Shown: positions 26,207 to 38,419 of the stretch, one piece after another
How positions within the stretch are numbered: position 1 is the stretch's first letter
How the letters are laid out: every line of letters begins with the position of its first letter
Assembly (NCBI RefSeq): GCF_018860665.1
Contig: NZ_JAHKPK010000055.1
Location: 124,001-188,000 of the forward strand
Direction: 5' to 3'
Source: Pacificibacter marinus
GTDB lineage: Bacteria > Pseudomonadota > Alphaproteobacteria > Rhodobacterales > Rhodobacteraceae
Length of the DNA: 64,000 bases
The notes under the pieces: generated by a model
The model's input: the letters and a program-made list of their open reading frames with translations, nothing else
Databases searched by the model: none
Told to the model about the DNA's origin: nothing
Translations under genes and position numbers: made by a program

Positions 26207-26511
26207 TGCACGCCCTTATGCTGGTATTTAAGTCAGGTTAACTGCCTTGGTTGTAGCGTAGATAGGAAGGGCAGTGACCCTTCGTTTATCATCCACCGCC
26301 GCAACGTGAAAGCACACGCTCCGCTTTTATGCATCGAGCCAGCCTTTGCCCTTCGACGGGCAGTGTCTAGGCTCTCTTTATGAAACAATCCATTTAAGCT
26401 TTGCAAATTGGCTTGGCAAAGACGAATTGCTCTAGAATCTCAAAAATATCGATATTAATTGACATATGACAATATAGTAGGCAGAAATGGTGTGAACTTA
26501 CAAGGATTGAG
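26207..26511. other. intergenic region between matR and the FAH gene
   Basis: Divergent control region of 305 bp. The only clear element is the palindrome at 26445-26456; no further gene is supported. Confidence 0.5.
26445..26456. promoter_or_regulatory. palindromic operator, copy 3 (FAH gene promoter)
   Basis: Perfect 12-bp palindrome AATATCGATATT, 56 bp before the FAH gene start and 239 bp from the divergent matR start. Same core as the other two copies. Confidence 0.72.
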
Positions 26512-27378
26512 ATGATGAAATATTTGGTTGGGCAAACACCTTCGGGCGCTGCAGTTTTTGCTGTACAGGGCGAAAACGCTGTTGATCTTACGGCTTTGAA
26601 CCCTGCGATCGGGGCGGATTTGATGGCGTTGATCCAGTCTCCTGAATTGATCGAATCGGTGGCTGATCAAATCGCGGGCGCACCGCAAGTGGCGGTCTCC
26701 TCCATCACGCCGGCACTGCCTGTTGCCAAGCCCGGCACGATCATTTGTCTTGGTTTGAACTACACAGACCACATCAAAGAGGGCGGCTACGAGATCCCCG
26801 ACTACCCCGCGCTTTTCATGCGCTCCAAGAATTCCATCATGGCTGCCGGCGCGCCGCTCGTGCGTCCGACCTGTTCAGACAAGCTTGATTACGAAGCCGA
26901 ATTGATGATCATCGTCGGCAAAGGCGGGCGTCATATTTCTGAAGCCGACGCGCTGGATCACGTCTTTGGCTACACTGTGTTTAACGACGGGTCTGTGCGT
27001 GATTATCAGCGCAAAACACATCAATGGACGCCGGGGAAAAACTTTGACAACACCGGCGCGATTGGTCCTATTGTCGTGACCCCTGACGAAGTGCCAGCAG
27101 GGGCCAGCGGTCTGAAAATCGAAAGCCGTGTTGGCAGTGAGATTTTACAATCGTCCAACACAGGCAACATGATTTGGTCGGTCGCACAAACGATTGCGAC
27201 GATTTCCGAATACACGACGCTTGAGGCCGGCGATCTGATTGCCATGGGCACGCCCCCCGGCGTGGGCCACGCCAAAAAGCCAAACCCGCGTTGGCTGAAG
27301 CCCGGTGAAATTGTGGACATCGAAATCGAAGGCATCGGCATTTGTTCAAACCCAATCGTAGACGAGGTGAACGCGTGA
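26512..27378 (+). CDS. fumarylacetoacetate hydrolase (FAH) family protein
   Basis: A 288-aa protein with a small N-terminal domain (1-68) and the FAH catalytic fold (70-286). The metal ligands are visible: Glu128 and Glu130 in YEAELMIIVG and Asp159 in FNDGSVRDYQ; the C-terminal GTPPGVG loop is present. Family members hydrolyse acylpyruvates (for example fumarylpyruvate) or tautomerise or decarboxylate oxo-acids. Two ATGs in tandem follow AAGGA. A predicted matR-type operator lies just upstream, tying the gene to the matAB cluster. Substrate not determinable. Confidence 0.9.
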   Translation: MMKYLVGQTPSGAAVFAVQGENAVDLTALNPAIGADLMALIQSPELIESVADQIAGAPQVAVSSITPALPVAKPGTIICLGLNYTDHIKEGGYEIPDYPALFMRSKNSIMAAGAPLVRPTCSDKLDYEAELMIIVGKGGRHISEADALDHVFGYTVFNDGSVRDYQRKTHQWTPGKNFDNTGAIGPIVVTPDEVPAGASGLKIESRVGSEILQSSNTGNMIWSVAQTIATISEYTTLEAGDLIAMGTPPGVGHAKKPNPRWLKPGEIVDIEIEGIGICSNPIVDEVNA

Positions 27379-28004
27379 TGAGTGTATTGAGCAGGGTGCA
27401 AAGGCAGCATTTTGTCGCGTGCATCTTCTAAGCCGGATGTGCCGTCAGTTGAAGGCCGGATGATCCTGTCAGGACAATGTTAGATCAAGCCTACTTGCAA
27501 CAGGTTAAATCGTTCTCATGCCTGATGCGCCATCATGTTAAAATCGATCAACTTTTGTCGTTATTCATGCCGCGGGGCCCTGCGTGTAGCGCGGTGAGGC
27601 ATTATGTCGAAGTCGAAACGATTTTGCATTGCTGCGCTGAGGCAAAAAAATGCTGCGTTGAACTTGGTTTTGCTCTGGACAGGACCGGTACTCTAAAATC
27701 GAGTCACCTCGTCATTTAAAGATCGGATTCGCCAATTTCTGCGGCAAAACGGCAGCGTTATTTAACTTTTTTTCATCCCTTTGGTGTGCCATTTCATCTA
27801 AGTGATTGAAATTGTGTAAATGCACCCGCGACATCTTGGCACGAAAGGTCAGTAACAAGGTTGCGAGGTGGCAAATGCTCAGCTATACCCAGCGCGATTT
27901 TTGCTGCCTGTGCATCCGCACGGGCTTCTCAAGATGCCCGACCTTTGATGTGCGCAAATCCGTGTATTGAGAGGGAAAGGCCCAACGACATCGGAAGGGT
28001 GGAC
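27379..28004. other. long gene-poor region before the ATP synthase operon
   Basis: 626 bp with no supported gene. A 17-codon reading frame starts by a TGATG junction on the FAH stop and may be a decayed gene start. An 80-codon frame at 27477-27719 has no family resemblance. The atp promoter must lie here, but no clear -35/-10 pair stands out. Confidence 0.5.
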
Positions 28005-28564
28005 GTGTCCGAACCAGCTTCGATTTCCCGCGGTATTGCCGCACGCTACGCCACGGCCTTGTTTGATCTGGCCAAGGAAAGCAAAGAGCTAAAAGCGCTT
28101 GAGGGCGATGTTGCGTCTCTCGCATCGGCTTTGGCCGATAGTGCTGACTTGAATGCGGTTATCGCATCACCTGTTGTCTCGCGTGAGGAACATGGTGCTG
28201 TTGTTGCAGCAATCTCGAAAAAAGCGAAATTTTCGCCCATCATGGCCAATACTTTGGCCTTGCTGGCGCAAAACCGTCGTCTTTTTGTGCTTCCACAACT
28301 CGTGGACGCACTGAACGCCATGCTTGCAGAAGAGCGCGGCGAACTGACTGCGGACGTTACATCTGCTAAGGCTTTGACCAAAACGCAGAGTGACAAATTG
28401 GCCAAGACTTTATCGGCTCAATTTGGCAAAGACGTCACCATCAATGCGACCGTGGATGATAGCATCATCGGCGGTCTTATCGTTAAAGTGGGCTCGAAGA
28501 TGATTGATACGTCAATCGCCTCCAAACTCGCGTCCCTCCAGAATGTTATGAAAGAGGTCGGATA

Positions 28565-28565
<1 letters not shown>
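28005..28565 (+). CDS. atpH: F1 ATP synthase delta subunit
   Basis: The peripheral stalk protein that ties F1 to the stator. 186 aa from the GTG at 28005, which has GGAAGGG just upstream; earlier starts in the frame add a non-homologous tail. Typical features are the N-terminal [15 protein letters not shown] and the C-terminal [21 protein letters not shown]. First gene of atpHAGDC; its stop overlaps the atpA start by one base (TAATG). The delta-first order without F0 genes is usual in alphaproteobacteria. Confidence 0.95.
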
Positions 28566-30100
<1,535 letters not shown>

Positions 30101-30121
30101 TCCCGGGAAAAGGACAGTTAA

Positions 30122-30994
30122 ATGCCTAATCTCAAGGACCTAAAAAATCGGATCGCGAGTGTGAAATCCACACGCAAGATCACGAAAGCCATGCAAATGG
30201 TCGCGGCCGCAAAATTGCGCCGCGCCCAAGATGCGGCTGAAGCGTCACGGCCCTACACAGAACGGTTCAACGCCGTTCTGGGTGCCTTGTCCGCCTCAGT
30301 TGGTGGCTCTGATAGCGCGCCCCGGCTTCTTGCCGGGACGGGCAAAGACGATGTGCAATTGCTCGTCGTGATGACTGCAGAGCGCGGCCTGTGTGGCGGC
30401 TTCAACTCTTCGATCGTGAAACTCGCAAAAACACGCGTCGAAGAATTGCAAGCGGCTGGCAAGACAGTGAAAATTCTCACTGTTGGCAAAAAAGGTCGCG
30501 AACAGATGAACCGTGAATTTGGCGACCTCATGATCGATCACGTCGATCTGAGCGGCGTGAAACGTCTGGGCTATGCTGACGCTCAAGGCATTGCCAAGGA
30601 TATCCTTGGTCGCTTTGACGCAGAAGAATTCGACGTTGCGACGATTTTCTACTCGAAATTCGTCAACGTAGTGTCCCAGATACCAACGGCTTTGCAGGTT
30701 GTCCCGGCAGCGTATGAAGCAAGCGAAGATGACGGAGGTGCTCTCTACGATTACGAGCCGTCCGAAGAAGCCATCCTCGCAGACCTTCTGCCGCGCGGCG
30801 TCGCCACGCAGATCTTTGCAGCTCTTTTGGAAAATGCTGCCTCCGAGCAGGGTGCACGTATGTCCGCTATGGACAACGCCACACGCAACGCAGGCGACAT
30901 GATCGACAAACTGACCATCGAATTCAACCGTTCGCGTCAGGCTGTCATCACCAACGAGCTTATCGAAATCATCTCGGGCGCTGAAGCGCTCTAA
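30122..30994 (+). CDS. atpG: F1 ATP synthase gamma subunit
   Basis: The rotating central shaft of F1. 290 aa. The N-terminal [29 protein letters not shown] and the C-terminal [31 protein letters not shown] coiled-coil helices, split by a Rossmann-like middle domain, are canonical. AAAGGA precedes the ATG. Twenty-one bases after atpA. Confidence 0.97.
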   Translation: MPNLKDLKNRIASVKSTRKITKAMQMVAAAKLRRAQDAAEASRPYTERFNAVLGALSASVGGSDSAPRLLAGTGKDDVQLLVVMTAERGLCGGFNSSIVKLAKTRVEELQAAGKTVKILTVGKKGREQMNREFGDLMIDHVDLSGVKRLGYADAQGIAKDILGRFDAEEFDVATIFYSKFVNVVSQIPTALQVVPAAYEASEDDGGALYDYEPSEEAILADLLPRGVATQIFAALLENAASEQGARMSAMDNATRNAGDMIDKLTIEFNRSRQAVITNELIEIISGAEAL

Positions 30995-31006
30995 GAACCG
31001 GAGTAA

Positions 31007-32437
<1,431 letters not shown>

Positions 32438-32573
32438 GTCTGACACTCCAAGCGGTTCGGGGTCTATGCCCATCAGGGCGTGATCTCGGATCGTTTGTCA
32501 CCAACCGTCTCGTAGATGCCTTCTATTGTGACGGATCGGTGGCGGGGGCAAAACGCTTTAAAGGAGGCCATTC

Positions 32574-32984
32574 ATGGCTGATACTGTCCAATTCGACCTC
32601 GTCTCTCCTGAGCGCAAACTTGCGTCTATGGTTGCGTCAGAGGTGCAGATCCCAGGCGCCGACGGTGACTTGACTGCGATGGCTGGCCACGAGCCAACTA
32701 TCTTGTCATTGCGCCCTGGTTTCCTGACCGTAAAGGGAACTGCAGGCGAAGAGCAGTTTGTTGTCACAGGCGGTTTTGCTGAACTGTCAGCAGACACCAT
32801 TTCTGTTTTGGCTGAAATTGCTTTGCCACGTGCTGAAGTGACACCTGAGATTCTTGCCGATCTGGTGGCCACAGCCACTCAGGCGCATGAAGAGGCAGAG
32901 GTAGATGCGCATCACGAGACGCAAAAGCTTCTCGCGGATCTCGTCCACATTGCTGAACACTTGGGCTTCGACGCTCACCTGTAA
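32574..32984 (+). CDS. atpC: F1 ATP synthase epsilon subunit
   Basis: The small subunit of the rotor that can inhibit ATP hydrolysis. 136 aa. N-terminal beta sandwich ([14 protein letters not shown] ... [14 protein letters not shown] ... LRPGFLTV) followed by a C-terminal helical part. AAAGGAGG precedes the ATG. A 136-bp gap separates it from atpD, wider than within the rest of the operon. A terminator follows. Confidence 0.95.
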   Translation: MADTVQFDLVSPERKLASMVASEVQIPGADGDLTAMAGHEPTILSLRPGFLTVKGTAGEEQFVVTGGFAELSADTISVLAEIALPRAEVTPEILADLVATATQAHEEAEVDAHHETQKLLADLVHIAEHLGFDAHL

Positions 32985-33008
32985 CGTCTGGCACTGTTTT
33001 GATTTTTT

Positions 33009-33040
33009 AAAAGCCCCTTGGTTCGCGCCATGGGGCTTTT
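33009..33040 (+). terminator. terminator of the atpHAGDC operon
   Basis: Inverted repeat AAAAGCCCC/GGGGCTTTT with a T run, 24 bp after the atpC stop. Confidence 0.85.
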
Positions 33041-33214
33041 TGCATATTATATCCCGATTATCGTCATTGTGGCAGCATCAAAATGCCGTAATGCGCACTT
33101 AGATCGTCTGAACGTGGACAAGCCTAAACGTGCAGCTTAGAGTGGCACAACTGACATTTGGCTGCCCCTTAGATTTAGTCTGACCGATTGAGAACGCTAG
33201 AGATATACTGACTT

Positions 33215-33562
33215 ATGCAAAGAATTGACACGCACCAACTGGGCATTGAGCAAGATTCCCTTTTGTTGTTTTCCGATTTCCAAGACGGTGGGGTGATGTG
33301 GACAGGCACAGGTCCGCGTGAATTACGCCGCCTGATTGATTTTGATGAATCTTTCTCAGCGCCGCCTATGATCACCGTAGGTCTGTCGATGCTTGATATT
33401 GATCAAGCCACCAACCACCGTGTTGATATTTGCGCAGAGATGGTAACCGAAGAAGGGTTTGTGATTGTGTTTCGGACTTGGGGGGACACCCGTGTGGCGC
33501 GTGTGCGCGCCGACTGGATGGCCATTGGCCCAGTGCGCCATGCGGATGACTGGGACGTTTAA
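33215..33562 (+). CDS. H-type lectin domain protein
   Basis: A 115-aa protein with no signal peptide. Residues about 38-107 match the H-type lectin fold first seen in snail and slime-mould lectins: the FSAPPMITVGLSMLDIDQATNHR start and the FRTWGDTRVARVRADWMAIG end, whose Trp and Gly residues define the family. Members bind sugars such as GalNAc. The N-terminal 37 residues are of unknown function. A bidirectional terminator separates it from prs. Role unknown. Confidence 0.8.
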   Translation: MQRIDTHQLGIEQDSLLLFSDFQDGGVMWTGTGPRELRRLIDFDESFSAPPMITVGLSMLDIDQATNHRVDICAEMVTEEGFVIVFRTWGDTRVARVRADWMAIGPVRHADDWDV

Positions 33563-33606
33563 CACCCTGACAGACAGGTAATGGTCCAAAGCCTGAGCCT
33601 AAATTG

Positions 33607-33644
33607 AAAAGTGGCGCGCAAGGTTTCCCTTCCGCGCCACTTTT
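33607..33644. terminator. bidirectional terminator between the lectin gene and prs
   Basis: Perfect 8-bp inverted repeat GTGGCGCG/CGCGCCAC flanked by AAAA and TTTT, usable in both directions by the convergent genes. Confidence 0.85.
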
Positions 33645-33664
33645 GTATCCGACGTGCTGACCGC

Positions 33665-34681
33665 TTAGAAGTGGTAGTGGCCTTCGTACAAAGGCACCAA
33701 GGTCTCGTTGTCAAACAAAGACGACACCGATGTGCCATTCCATGTGTTGATGATGCCTTGGGCAAACAGCGGCGCTGTGGGCACAATGCGAATGTTCGGG
33801 CAATTTTTAACTGCATCAGAGGCTTGTATAGAATCGGTGATCACCAAAGATTTCATCACAGAGTTGGTCACACGCTCAACCGCAGGGCCTGACAGCACGC
33901 CGTGGGTGATATAGGCGTGTACCTCTGCGGCACCGTGATCCATCAGGTTCTCAGCCGCCTTACACAGCGTGCCAGCCGTATCGCAAAGGTCATCGACGAT
34001 GATACATTTCTTGCCTGCCACGTCGCCGATCACAGTCATTTCTGCAATCTCGCCGGGCTTTTCGCGGCGTTTGTCGACAATGGACAAAGGGGCATCGATA
34101 CGTTTGGCCAGTTCGCGGGCGCGGGCCACTCCGCCAACGTCAGGAGAGACCACCATGATGTCCTCCATGTTGTCCTTGAAGTGGTGTTTGATGTCCAAGG
34201 CAAACACAGGCGATGCGTAGAGATTGTCCACCGGAATGTCGAAGAACCCTTGGATCTGTGTCGCGTGCAGGTCCATGGTCAAAATGCGCTCGATTCCTGC
34301 TTCGACCATTAGATTGGCCACCAGCTTGGCGGAAATAGGTGTGCGGGCCTTTGTACGGCGGTCTTGGCGCGCGTAGCCAAAGTAGGGGATCACAGCCGTG
34401 ATACGCCCTGCGCTTGAGCGGCGCAGCGTATCCGTGATGATCAGCAATTCCATCAAATTGTCATTGGCCGGGTTAGACGTGGGCTGGATGATAAACATAT
34501 CCTCACCGCGCACGTTTTCGTAGACCTCGACGAATATTTCGCCATCATTGAAGCGTTCAACACGCGCGTCACACAGCTGCACATTCATACCGCGGTGCAT
34601 CGACAAGCGACGGGCGACAGACTGTGCGAGCGGTCTGTTCGCGTTACCAGAAATAAGTTTAGGTTCAGAAGCGTTCGCCAT
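33665..34681 (-). CDS. prs: ribose-phosphate pyrophosphokinase
   Basis: Makes PRPP from ribose 5-phosphate and ATP for nucleotide, histidine and tryptophan synthesis. 338 aa, slightly longer than the usual 310-320. Conserved parts: [22 protein letters not shown], the [15 protein letters not shown] flexible region, the [15 protein letters not shown] loop and the PRPP-binding [13 protein letters not shown]. Monocistronic and convergent with the lectin gene. Confidence 0.96.
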   Translation of the reverse strand: MANASEPKLISGNANRPLAQSVARRLSMHRGMNVQLCDARVERFNDGEIFVEVYENVRGEDMFIIQPTSNPANDNLMELLIITDTLRRSSAGRITAVIPYFGYARQDRRTKARTPISAKLVANLMVEAGIERILTMDLHATQIQGFFDIPVDNLYASPVFALDIKHHFKDNMEDIMVVSPDVGGVARARELAKRIDAPLSIVDKRREKPGEIAEMTVIGDVAGKKCIIVDDLCDTAGTLCKAAENLMDHGAAEVHAYITHGVLSGPAVERVTNSVMKSLVITDSIQASDAVKNCPNIRIVPTAPLFAQGIINTWNGTSVSSLFDNETLVPLYEGHYHF

Positions 34682-34790
34682 TGCAGCATTCCCGATGAGT
34701 TATTGAGCAAATGTCATGGAATCGTGATGTTGACACCGCTTACCATCCCTCTACGGTCTTGAAAACAGCGCTGATCAGGAGAGACGCATA

Positions 34791-35393
34791 ATGAAACAAA
34801 TTGACTACTATTTTTCACTGCTTTCAGGCTTTGCCTACATGGCGGGGGATCGTTTGGAAAAGATTGCAGCCAAACATGACGTGACCATCAACTATAAACC
34901 CTATGACATCATGGCGCTGTTTGCGGCTTTGGGCGTGCCAAAACCGGCGGATCGTCCTGAAGGACGCAAAGTTTATCGCACCCAAGAGCTCACGCGTTTG
35001 TCCAAGAAAACCGGCCTGCCATTGAAACTGAACGCTCAGTTCTGGCCAACCAACGCAGCGCCTGCATCCTACGCGATTATTGCGGCGGTTGACGCGGGCG
35101 GCGGTGATGTTGCTGCTGTGATCGCGTCGTTGAACCATGCCATGTGGGCTGAGGATAAAGACATCGCCGATGACGCTGTGATCGCCGAGGCGCTCAAAGC
35201 GGGCGGGTTCGATCCTATGCTGTCGATGACAGGCATGCTGCAAGGGGCGGACACTTATGTGCGTAACACGGAAGAGGGCTTGGCTGCGGGCGTGTTCGGA
35301 TCACCATTCTACATCGTCAAAGATACAGGTGAGCGCTTTTGGGGCCAAAACAGCCTTGAGGACCTAGAGCTTCACCTTGAGGGCAAAATCTAG
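34791..35393 (+). CDS. 2-hydroxychromene-2-carboxylate isomerase family protein (DsbA-like)
   Basis: A 200-aa protein of the kappa-GST/DsbA-like isomerase family. The N-terminal YYFSLLSGFAYMAGDRLEKIA corresponds to the glutathione-binding start (consensus DFxSPYSYLA), and the C-terminal GVFGSPFYIVKDTGERFWGQN is the usual ending. The family includes the naphthalene-pathway isomerase, but most members have unknown roles. AGGAGAG precedes the ATG. Confidence 0.85.
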   Translation: MKQIDYYFSLLSGFAYMAGDRLEKIAAKHDVTINYKPYDIMALFAALGVPKPADRPEGRKVYRTQELTRLSKKTGLPLKLNAQFWPTNAAPASYAIIAAVDAGGGDVAAVIASLNHAMWAEDKDIADDAVIAEALKAGGFDPMLSMTGMLQGADTYVRNTEEGLAAGVFGSPFYIVKDTGERFWGQNSLEDLELHLEGKI

Positions 35394-35403
35394 ACGCTTC
35401 AGT

Positions 35404-36441
35404 CTAATCTGCGAAAGCGGCCAGCAAAGCGTCCACATGCGCAGGCGTTGTGGACCAGCTGGCCACAAATCGCGCCATCTGCGGGGTGTCCGGATCACCG
35501 ATCAGCGCGGTGTCTGCGCCCCAAATATGATAGACAGCACCTTTCGCCTTGGCCTGCGCATGTTTTGCGCGGGGCAGGGTGGCAAAGATTATATTGCCGT
35601 CGACGCTATAATTCAGCTGCCCGCCCAGATCAGTGATCCCTTTGGACAAGCGCGTGGCCATAGCATTGGCGTGTGAGGCCAATTCAAGCCAAAGATCATC
35701 CTCAAGCCAAGCCAAAATTTGCGCGGACACAAAGCGCGCTTTTGATATATTGTGCCCGCCGCGCATCCTTTGGCTTTCAAAGGACTGAACCAGTTGCGGG
35801 TCAAACACCACGGCGGCCTCTGCGGCCATCGCGCCGGTTTTCGTGGCGCCGAGCGAGAGCGTGCTCAATTCGCGGGTCATTTCCCAAGGTGTCGCGCCAC
35901 TTGTGGCCATGGCATTGGCGAAACGCGCACCGTCGAAATGGACGGGCAGGGCAGATGCCGTGGCGATCTCTGCGATTTGGGCTGGTGTATAAAGTTCACC
36001 AAATTCGGTCAGATTGGCGAGCGACACAGCGGCGGGCGGCATGCTGTGTACATCTGTGTTGCCACGATCCTCAATCACTTTTGTGCGCAAAAGGTCAGCG
36101 TCAATACGGCTGTCATGTGACGGTAGCGCCTTGAGCTTAGCACCGCCTGCATAAAACGTCGCAGCGCCGCGTTCATCGACTTCGATATGCGCTGTTTCGT
36201 GGCAATAGATCACCCCCCAAGGCGGGGTCATAGCCGCCAAAAGTGCCGCATTGGCGCCCGTGCCAGAGGTCATCGGATAAACCCGCGCATCAGGGGCATC
36301 AAACATATCCCGTAAGCGTTCTTGCAGCGCGCCTGTGTAGTGATCATTGCCATAAGCAGGGGCAAAGCCGCTGTTGGCCTCGACCAAGGCTTCCATGATT
36401 TTGGGGTGAACCCCAGAAGTATTGTCAGAGGCGAAAAACAT
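35404..36441 (-). CDS. ltaE: low-specificity L-threonine aldolase
   Basis: A PLP enzyme that splits threonine and related 3-hydroxy amino acids into glycine and an aldehyde. 345 aa. The N-terminal FFASDNTSGVHPKIMEAL, the YPMTSGTGANAALL cofactor region and the PLP lysine in SLGATKTGAMAAEAAV (about residue 200) are as in the family. Last gene of a minus-strand run with ribF and ycgN; it overlaps the ycgN-like stop by one base. Confidence 0.92.
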   Translation of the reverse strand: MFFASDNTSGVHPKIMEALVEANSGFAPAYGNDHYTGALQERLRDMFDAPDARVYPMTSGTGANAALLAAMTPPWGVIYCHETAHIEVDERGAATFYAGGAKLKALPSHDSRIDADLLRTKVIEDRGNTDVHSMPPAAVSLANLTEFGELYTPAQIAEIATASALPVHFDGARFANAMATSGATPWEMTRELSTLSLGATKTGAMAAEAAVVFDPQLVQSFESQRMRGGHNISKARFVSAQILAWLEDDLWLELASHANAMATRLSKGITDLGGQLNYSVDGNIIFATLPRAKHAQAKAKGAVYHIWGADTALIGDPDTPQMARFVASWSTTPAHVDALLAAFAD

Positions 36442-36890
36442 CAGACTGGCTCCTCGATGATGTGGTGTTCCCAGTCGTCATCTTCTACGTTTAATTCAGA
36501 GACTGTCATGCCTTGTACCGACACGCCTGCGTCATGGACGCTTTGCGGATCGCCGGTCAAAAGCGGGTGCCATTCGGGCAGGGCATGGCCTTTGTGCAGC
36601 AAGCGATAGGCGCAGGTCTCGGGCATCCAATAGATGTGCTTTTCCAGGGTGCTGGGCGTCAACATGATGCATTCCGGTACAAGGCTTTTGCGCGTCTCAT
36701 ATTGGCCGCACTGACAGCTTTGATCATCAAGCAAACGACAGGCCACGCGAGTCAAAAACACGTCGCCTGTATCCTCGTCTTCGATCTTGTTCAGGCAACA
36801 TTTACCGCAGCCATCACAAAGCGCTTCCCATTCATCACTGTTCATTTTGGTCAGAGGCACTTCTTCCCAAAATCGAGGGCGCAGGGTCAT
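36441..36890 (-). CDS. YcgN-family (UPF0260) cysteine-cluster protein
   Basis: A 149-aa protein with a cysteine pattern CDGCGKCC (25-32), TRVACRLLD, SCQCGQY and PETCAYRLL, which is the UPF0260/YcgN layout. The N-terminal FWEEVPLTKMNSDEWEALC is also characteristic. Fe-S or zinc binding is suggested by the cysteines. The start overlaps the ribF stop by four bases, so it is part of the ribF-ltaE operon. Function unknown. Confidence 0.88.
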   Translation of the reverse strand: MTLRPRFWEEVPLTKMNSDEWEALCDGCGKCCLNKIEDEDTGDVFLTRVACRLLDDQSCQCGQYETRKSLVPECIMLTPSTLEKHIYWMPETCAYRLLHKGHALPEWHPLLTGDPQSVHDAGVSVQGMTVSELNVEDDDWEHHIIEEPV

Positions 36891-37813
36891 GCGAGGGCCG
36901 CCAAAATGCGCCGCGCTTTATCGCAATCGGCATGCATTTGGGTGATCAGATCATCCAAATTGGAAAACTTTTCTTCACCGCGCAGGAATTCGACAAACCC
37001 GATTGACAGATGCTCGCCATAAAGATCGCCATCAAAATCAAAAATAAAGCTTTCCAGACAAGGCACATTCGCGCCAAAGGTCGGTTTGACGCCCAAGGAC
37101 GCAGCGCCGTGATAGCTGCCTTGGTGCTTGCCTGTCAGCACATCGACAAGCACGGCATAGACGCCAAATTTTGGTGCGTGCAGCCCGTCGATGGACATAT
37201 TTGCAGTGGGAAATCCAAGGTCGCGTCCACGTTTGTCACCGTGGTTCACTGCGCCCTCGATACGGTGCCAATGGCCCAGCATATCTTTGGCGTGGGTCAT
37301 GCGCCCGTCTGCCAAGGCTTCGCGAATGGCGGATGAAGACGAAATGCCACTTTCGGTTTTCAACAAAGGCGCGACGGTGACGCCAAAGCCCATCTCTTTG
37401 CCAAACCGTACCAAATCGTCTGCGGTGCCAGCGCGGCCTTGGCCAAAGCAAAAATCCGCACCGACCACAACATGACTGAGGCCAAGCCCGTCTTTGAGAA
37501 CTTTTCGCGCAAACTCTTCAGGGGGCATCGCCGCCAGTTCAGCCCCAAAAGGCAACTGAAACAGATGCTCGACGCCGTTTTTTTCCAAACGGTTTTGTTT
37601 CGATTCCGCATTCATCAGGCGAAACGATTTGCTGTGGGGGGCAAAATATTCTCGGGGATGTGGTTCGAACGTCAAAATGCCAAGCGGGCCATGCGCGCGC
37701 GCGATATCGATCACCGCACAATGGCCAAGGTGAACGCCATCAAAGTTTCCGATAGCGGCACTTGCCCCACGGGCGGTGTCAGGGATGTTTGTCCAATGTG
37801 TGTGCGTCTTCAT
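36887..37813 (-). CDS. ribF: bifunctional riboflavin kinase/FAD synthetase
   Basis: Makes FMN and then FAD from riboflavin. 308 aa. The N-terminal adenylyltransferase has GNFDGVHLGH and SSSAIREAL; the C-terminal kinase has the RGRDLGFPTANMSI riboflavin-binding motif. The ATG at 37813 follows GAGGAG at a four-base spacing, which decides the start over one 11 codons upstream. It sits 29 bp after the maoC-like gene and overlaps the ycgN-like gene. Confidence 0.95.
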   Translation of the reverse strand: MKTHTHWTNIPDTARGASAAIGNFDGVHLGHCAVIDIARAHGPLGILTFEPHPREYFAPHSKSFRLMNAESKQNRLEKNGVEHLFQLPFGAELAAMPPEEFARKVLKDGLGLSHVVVGADFCFGQGRAGTADDLVRFGKEMGFGVTVAPLLKTESGISSSSAIREALADGRMTHAKDMLGHWHRIEGAVNHGDKRGRDLGFPTANMSIDGLHAPKFGVYAVLVDVLTGKHQGSYHGAASLGVKPTFGANVPCLESFIFDFDGDLYGEHLSIGFVEFLRGEEKFSNLDDLITQMHADCDKARRILAALA

Positions 37814-37842
37814 GGGGCTCCTCGCGGGGCAACCCCCGCGCG

Positions 37843-38286
37843 TCAATCAAATTTGCGGCTGGGCGCAAGCACCATGGCGTCGCCCTTTAGAACCACGGTA
37901 TCGCCCACCGAGCACTTACATTCAAGGGCGACACGTCGTTTCGCATGGATGATATCGCTGACTGTGACCTCTGCCAGCACCATATCACCGGGCCGCACAG
38001 GGGCGAGAAACTTAAGCGTTTGCCCCAAATAGACCGTCCCATGCCCCGGCAACTGTTCCCCGATCACCGCAGAAATGAGACCTGCGGTCAGCATGCCATG
38101 GGCGATACGGCCTTCAAAAATGGTGTCTTGGGCATAGTCTTCGTCCAGATGAACGGGATTGCGGTCGGTCGAAACCTCGGCAAACAGTTCGATATCACGG
38201 TCTGTGACGATTTTGCGCAAGGATCGGGTCATACCGATTTCGATATCTTCGATACAGATCGTCCCGCGGGGAAAATTGTCGAGCAT
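37843..38286 (-). CDS. MaoC-family dehydratase
   Basis: A 147-aa hot-dog-fold protein. The catalytic Asp-His pair is in STDRNPVHLDEDYA, the family signature for (R)-specific enoyl-CoA hydratases, followed by GRIAHGMLTAGLISAVIGEQLPG. Probably hydrates short-chain enoyl-CoA. The ATG at 38286 is the domain start. Upstream of ribF on the same strand, so likely co-transcribed, though functionally unrelated. Confidence 0.9.
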   Translation of the reverse strand: MLDNFPRGTICIEDIEIGMTRSLRKIVTDRDIELFAEVSTDRNPVHLDEDYAQDTIFEGRIAHGMLTAGLISAVIGEQLPGHGTVYLGQTLKFLAPVRPGDMVLAEVTVSDIIHAKRRVALECKCSVGDTVVLKGDAMVLAPSRKFD

Positions 38287-38419
38287 ATGAGGCGAGTCCT
38301 TGGTTATGTTGCGCTGCAGCATAACACAAGGCAGATCAGATATCAATTGATAGCGCAATTTAATTTCTTAAATTGACCTCTTGAGGGCATCAAGTTGCGC
38401 GATGAATTTTTAATCGAAC

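Noticed and set aside
27477-27719. 80-codon frame in the gap before atpH
   Set aside because: No start signal or family resemblance; cysteine-rich random composition.
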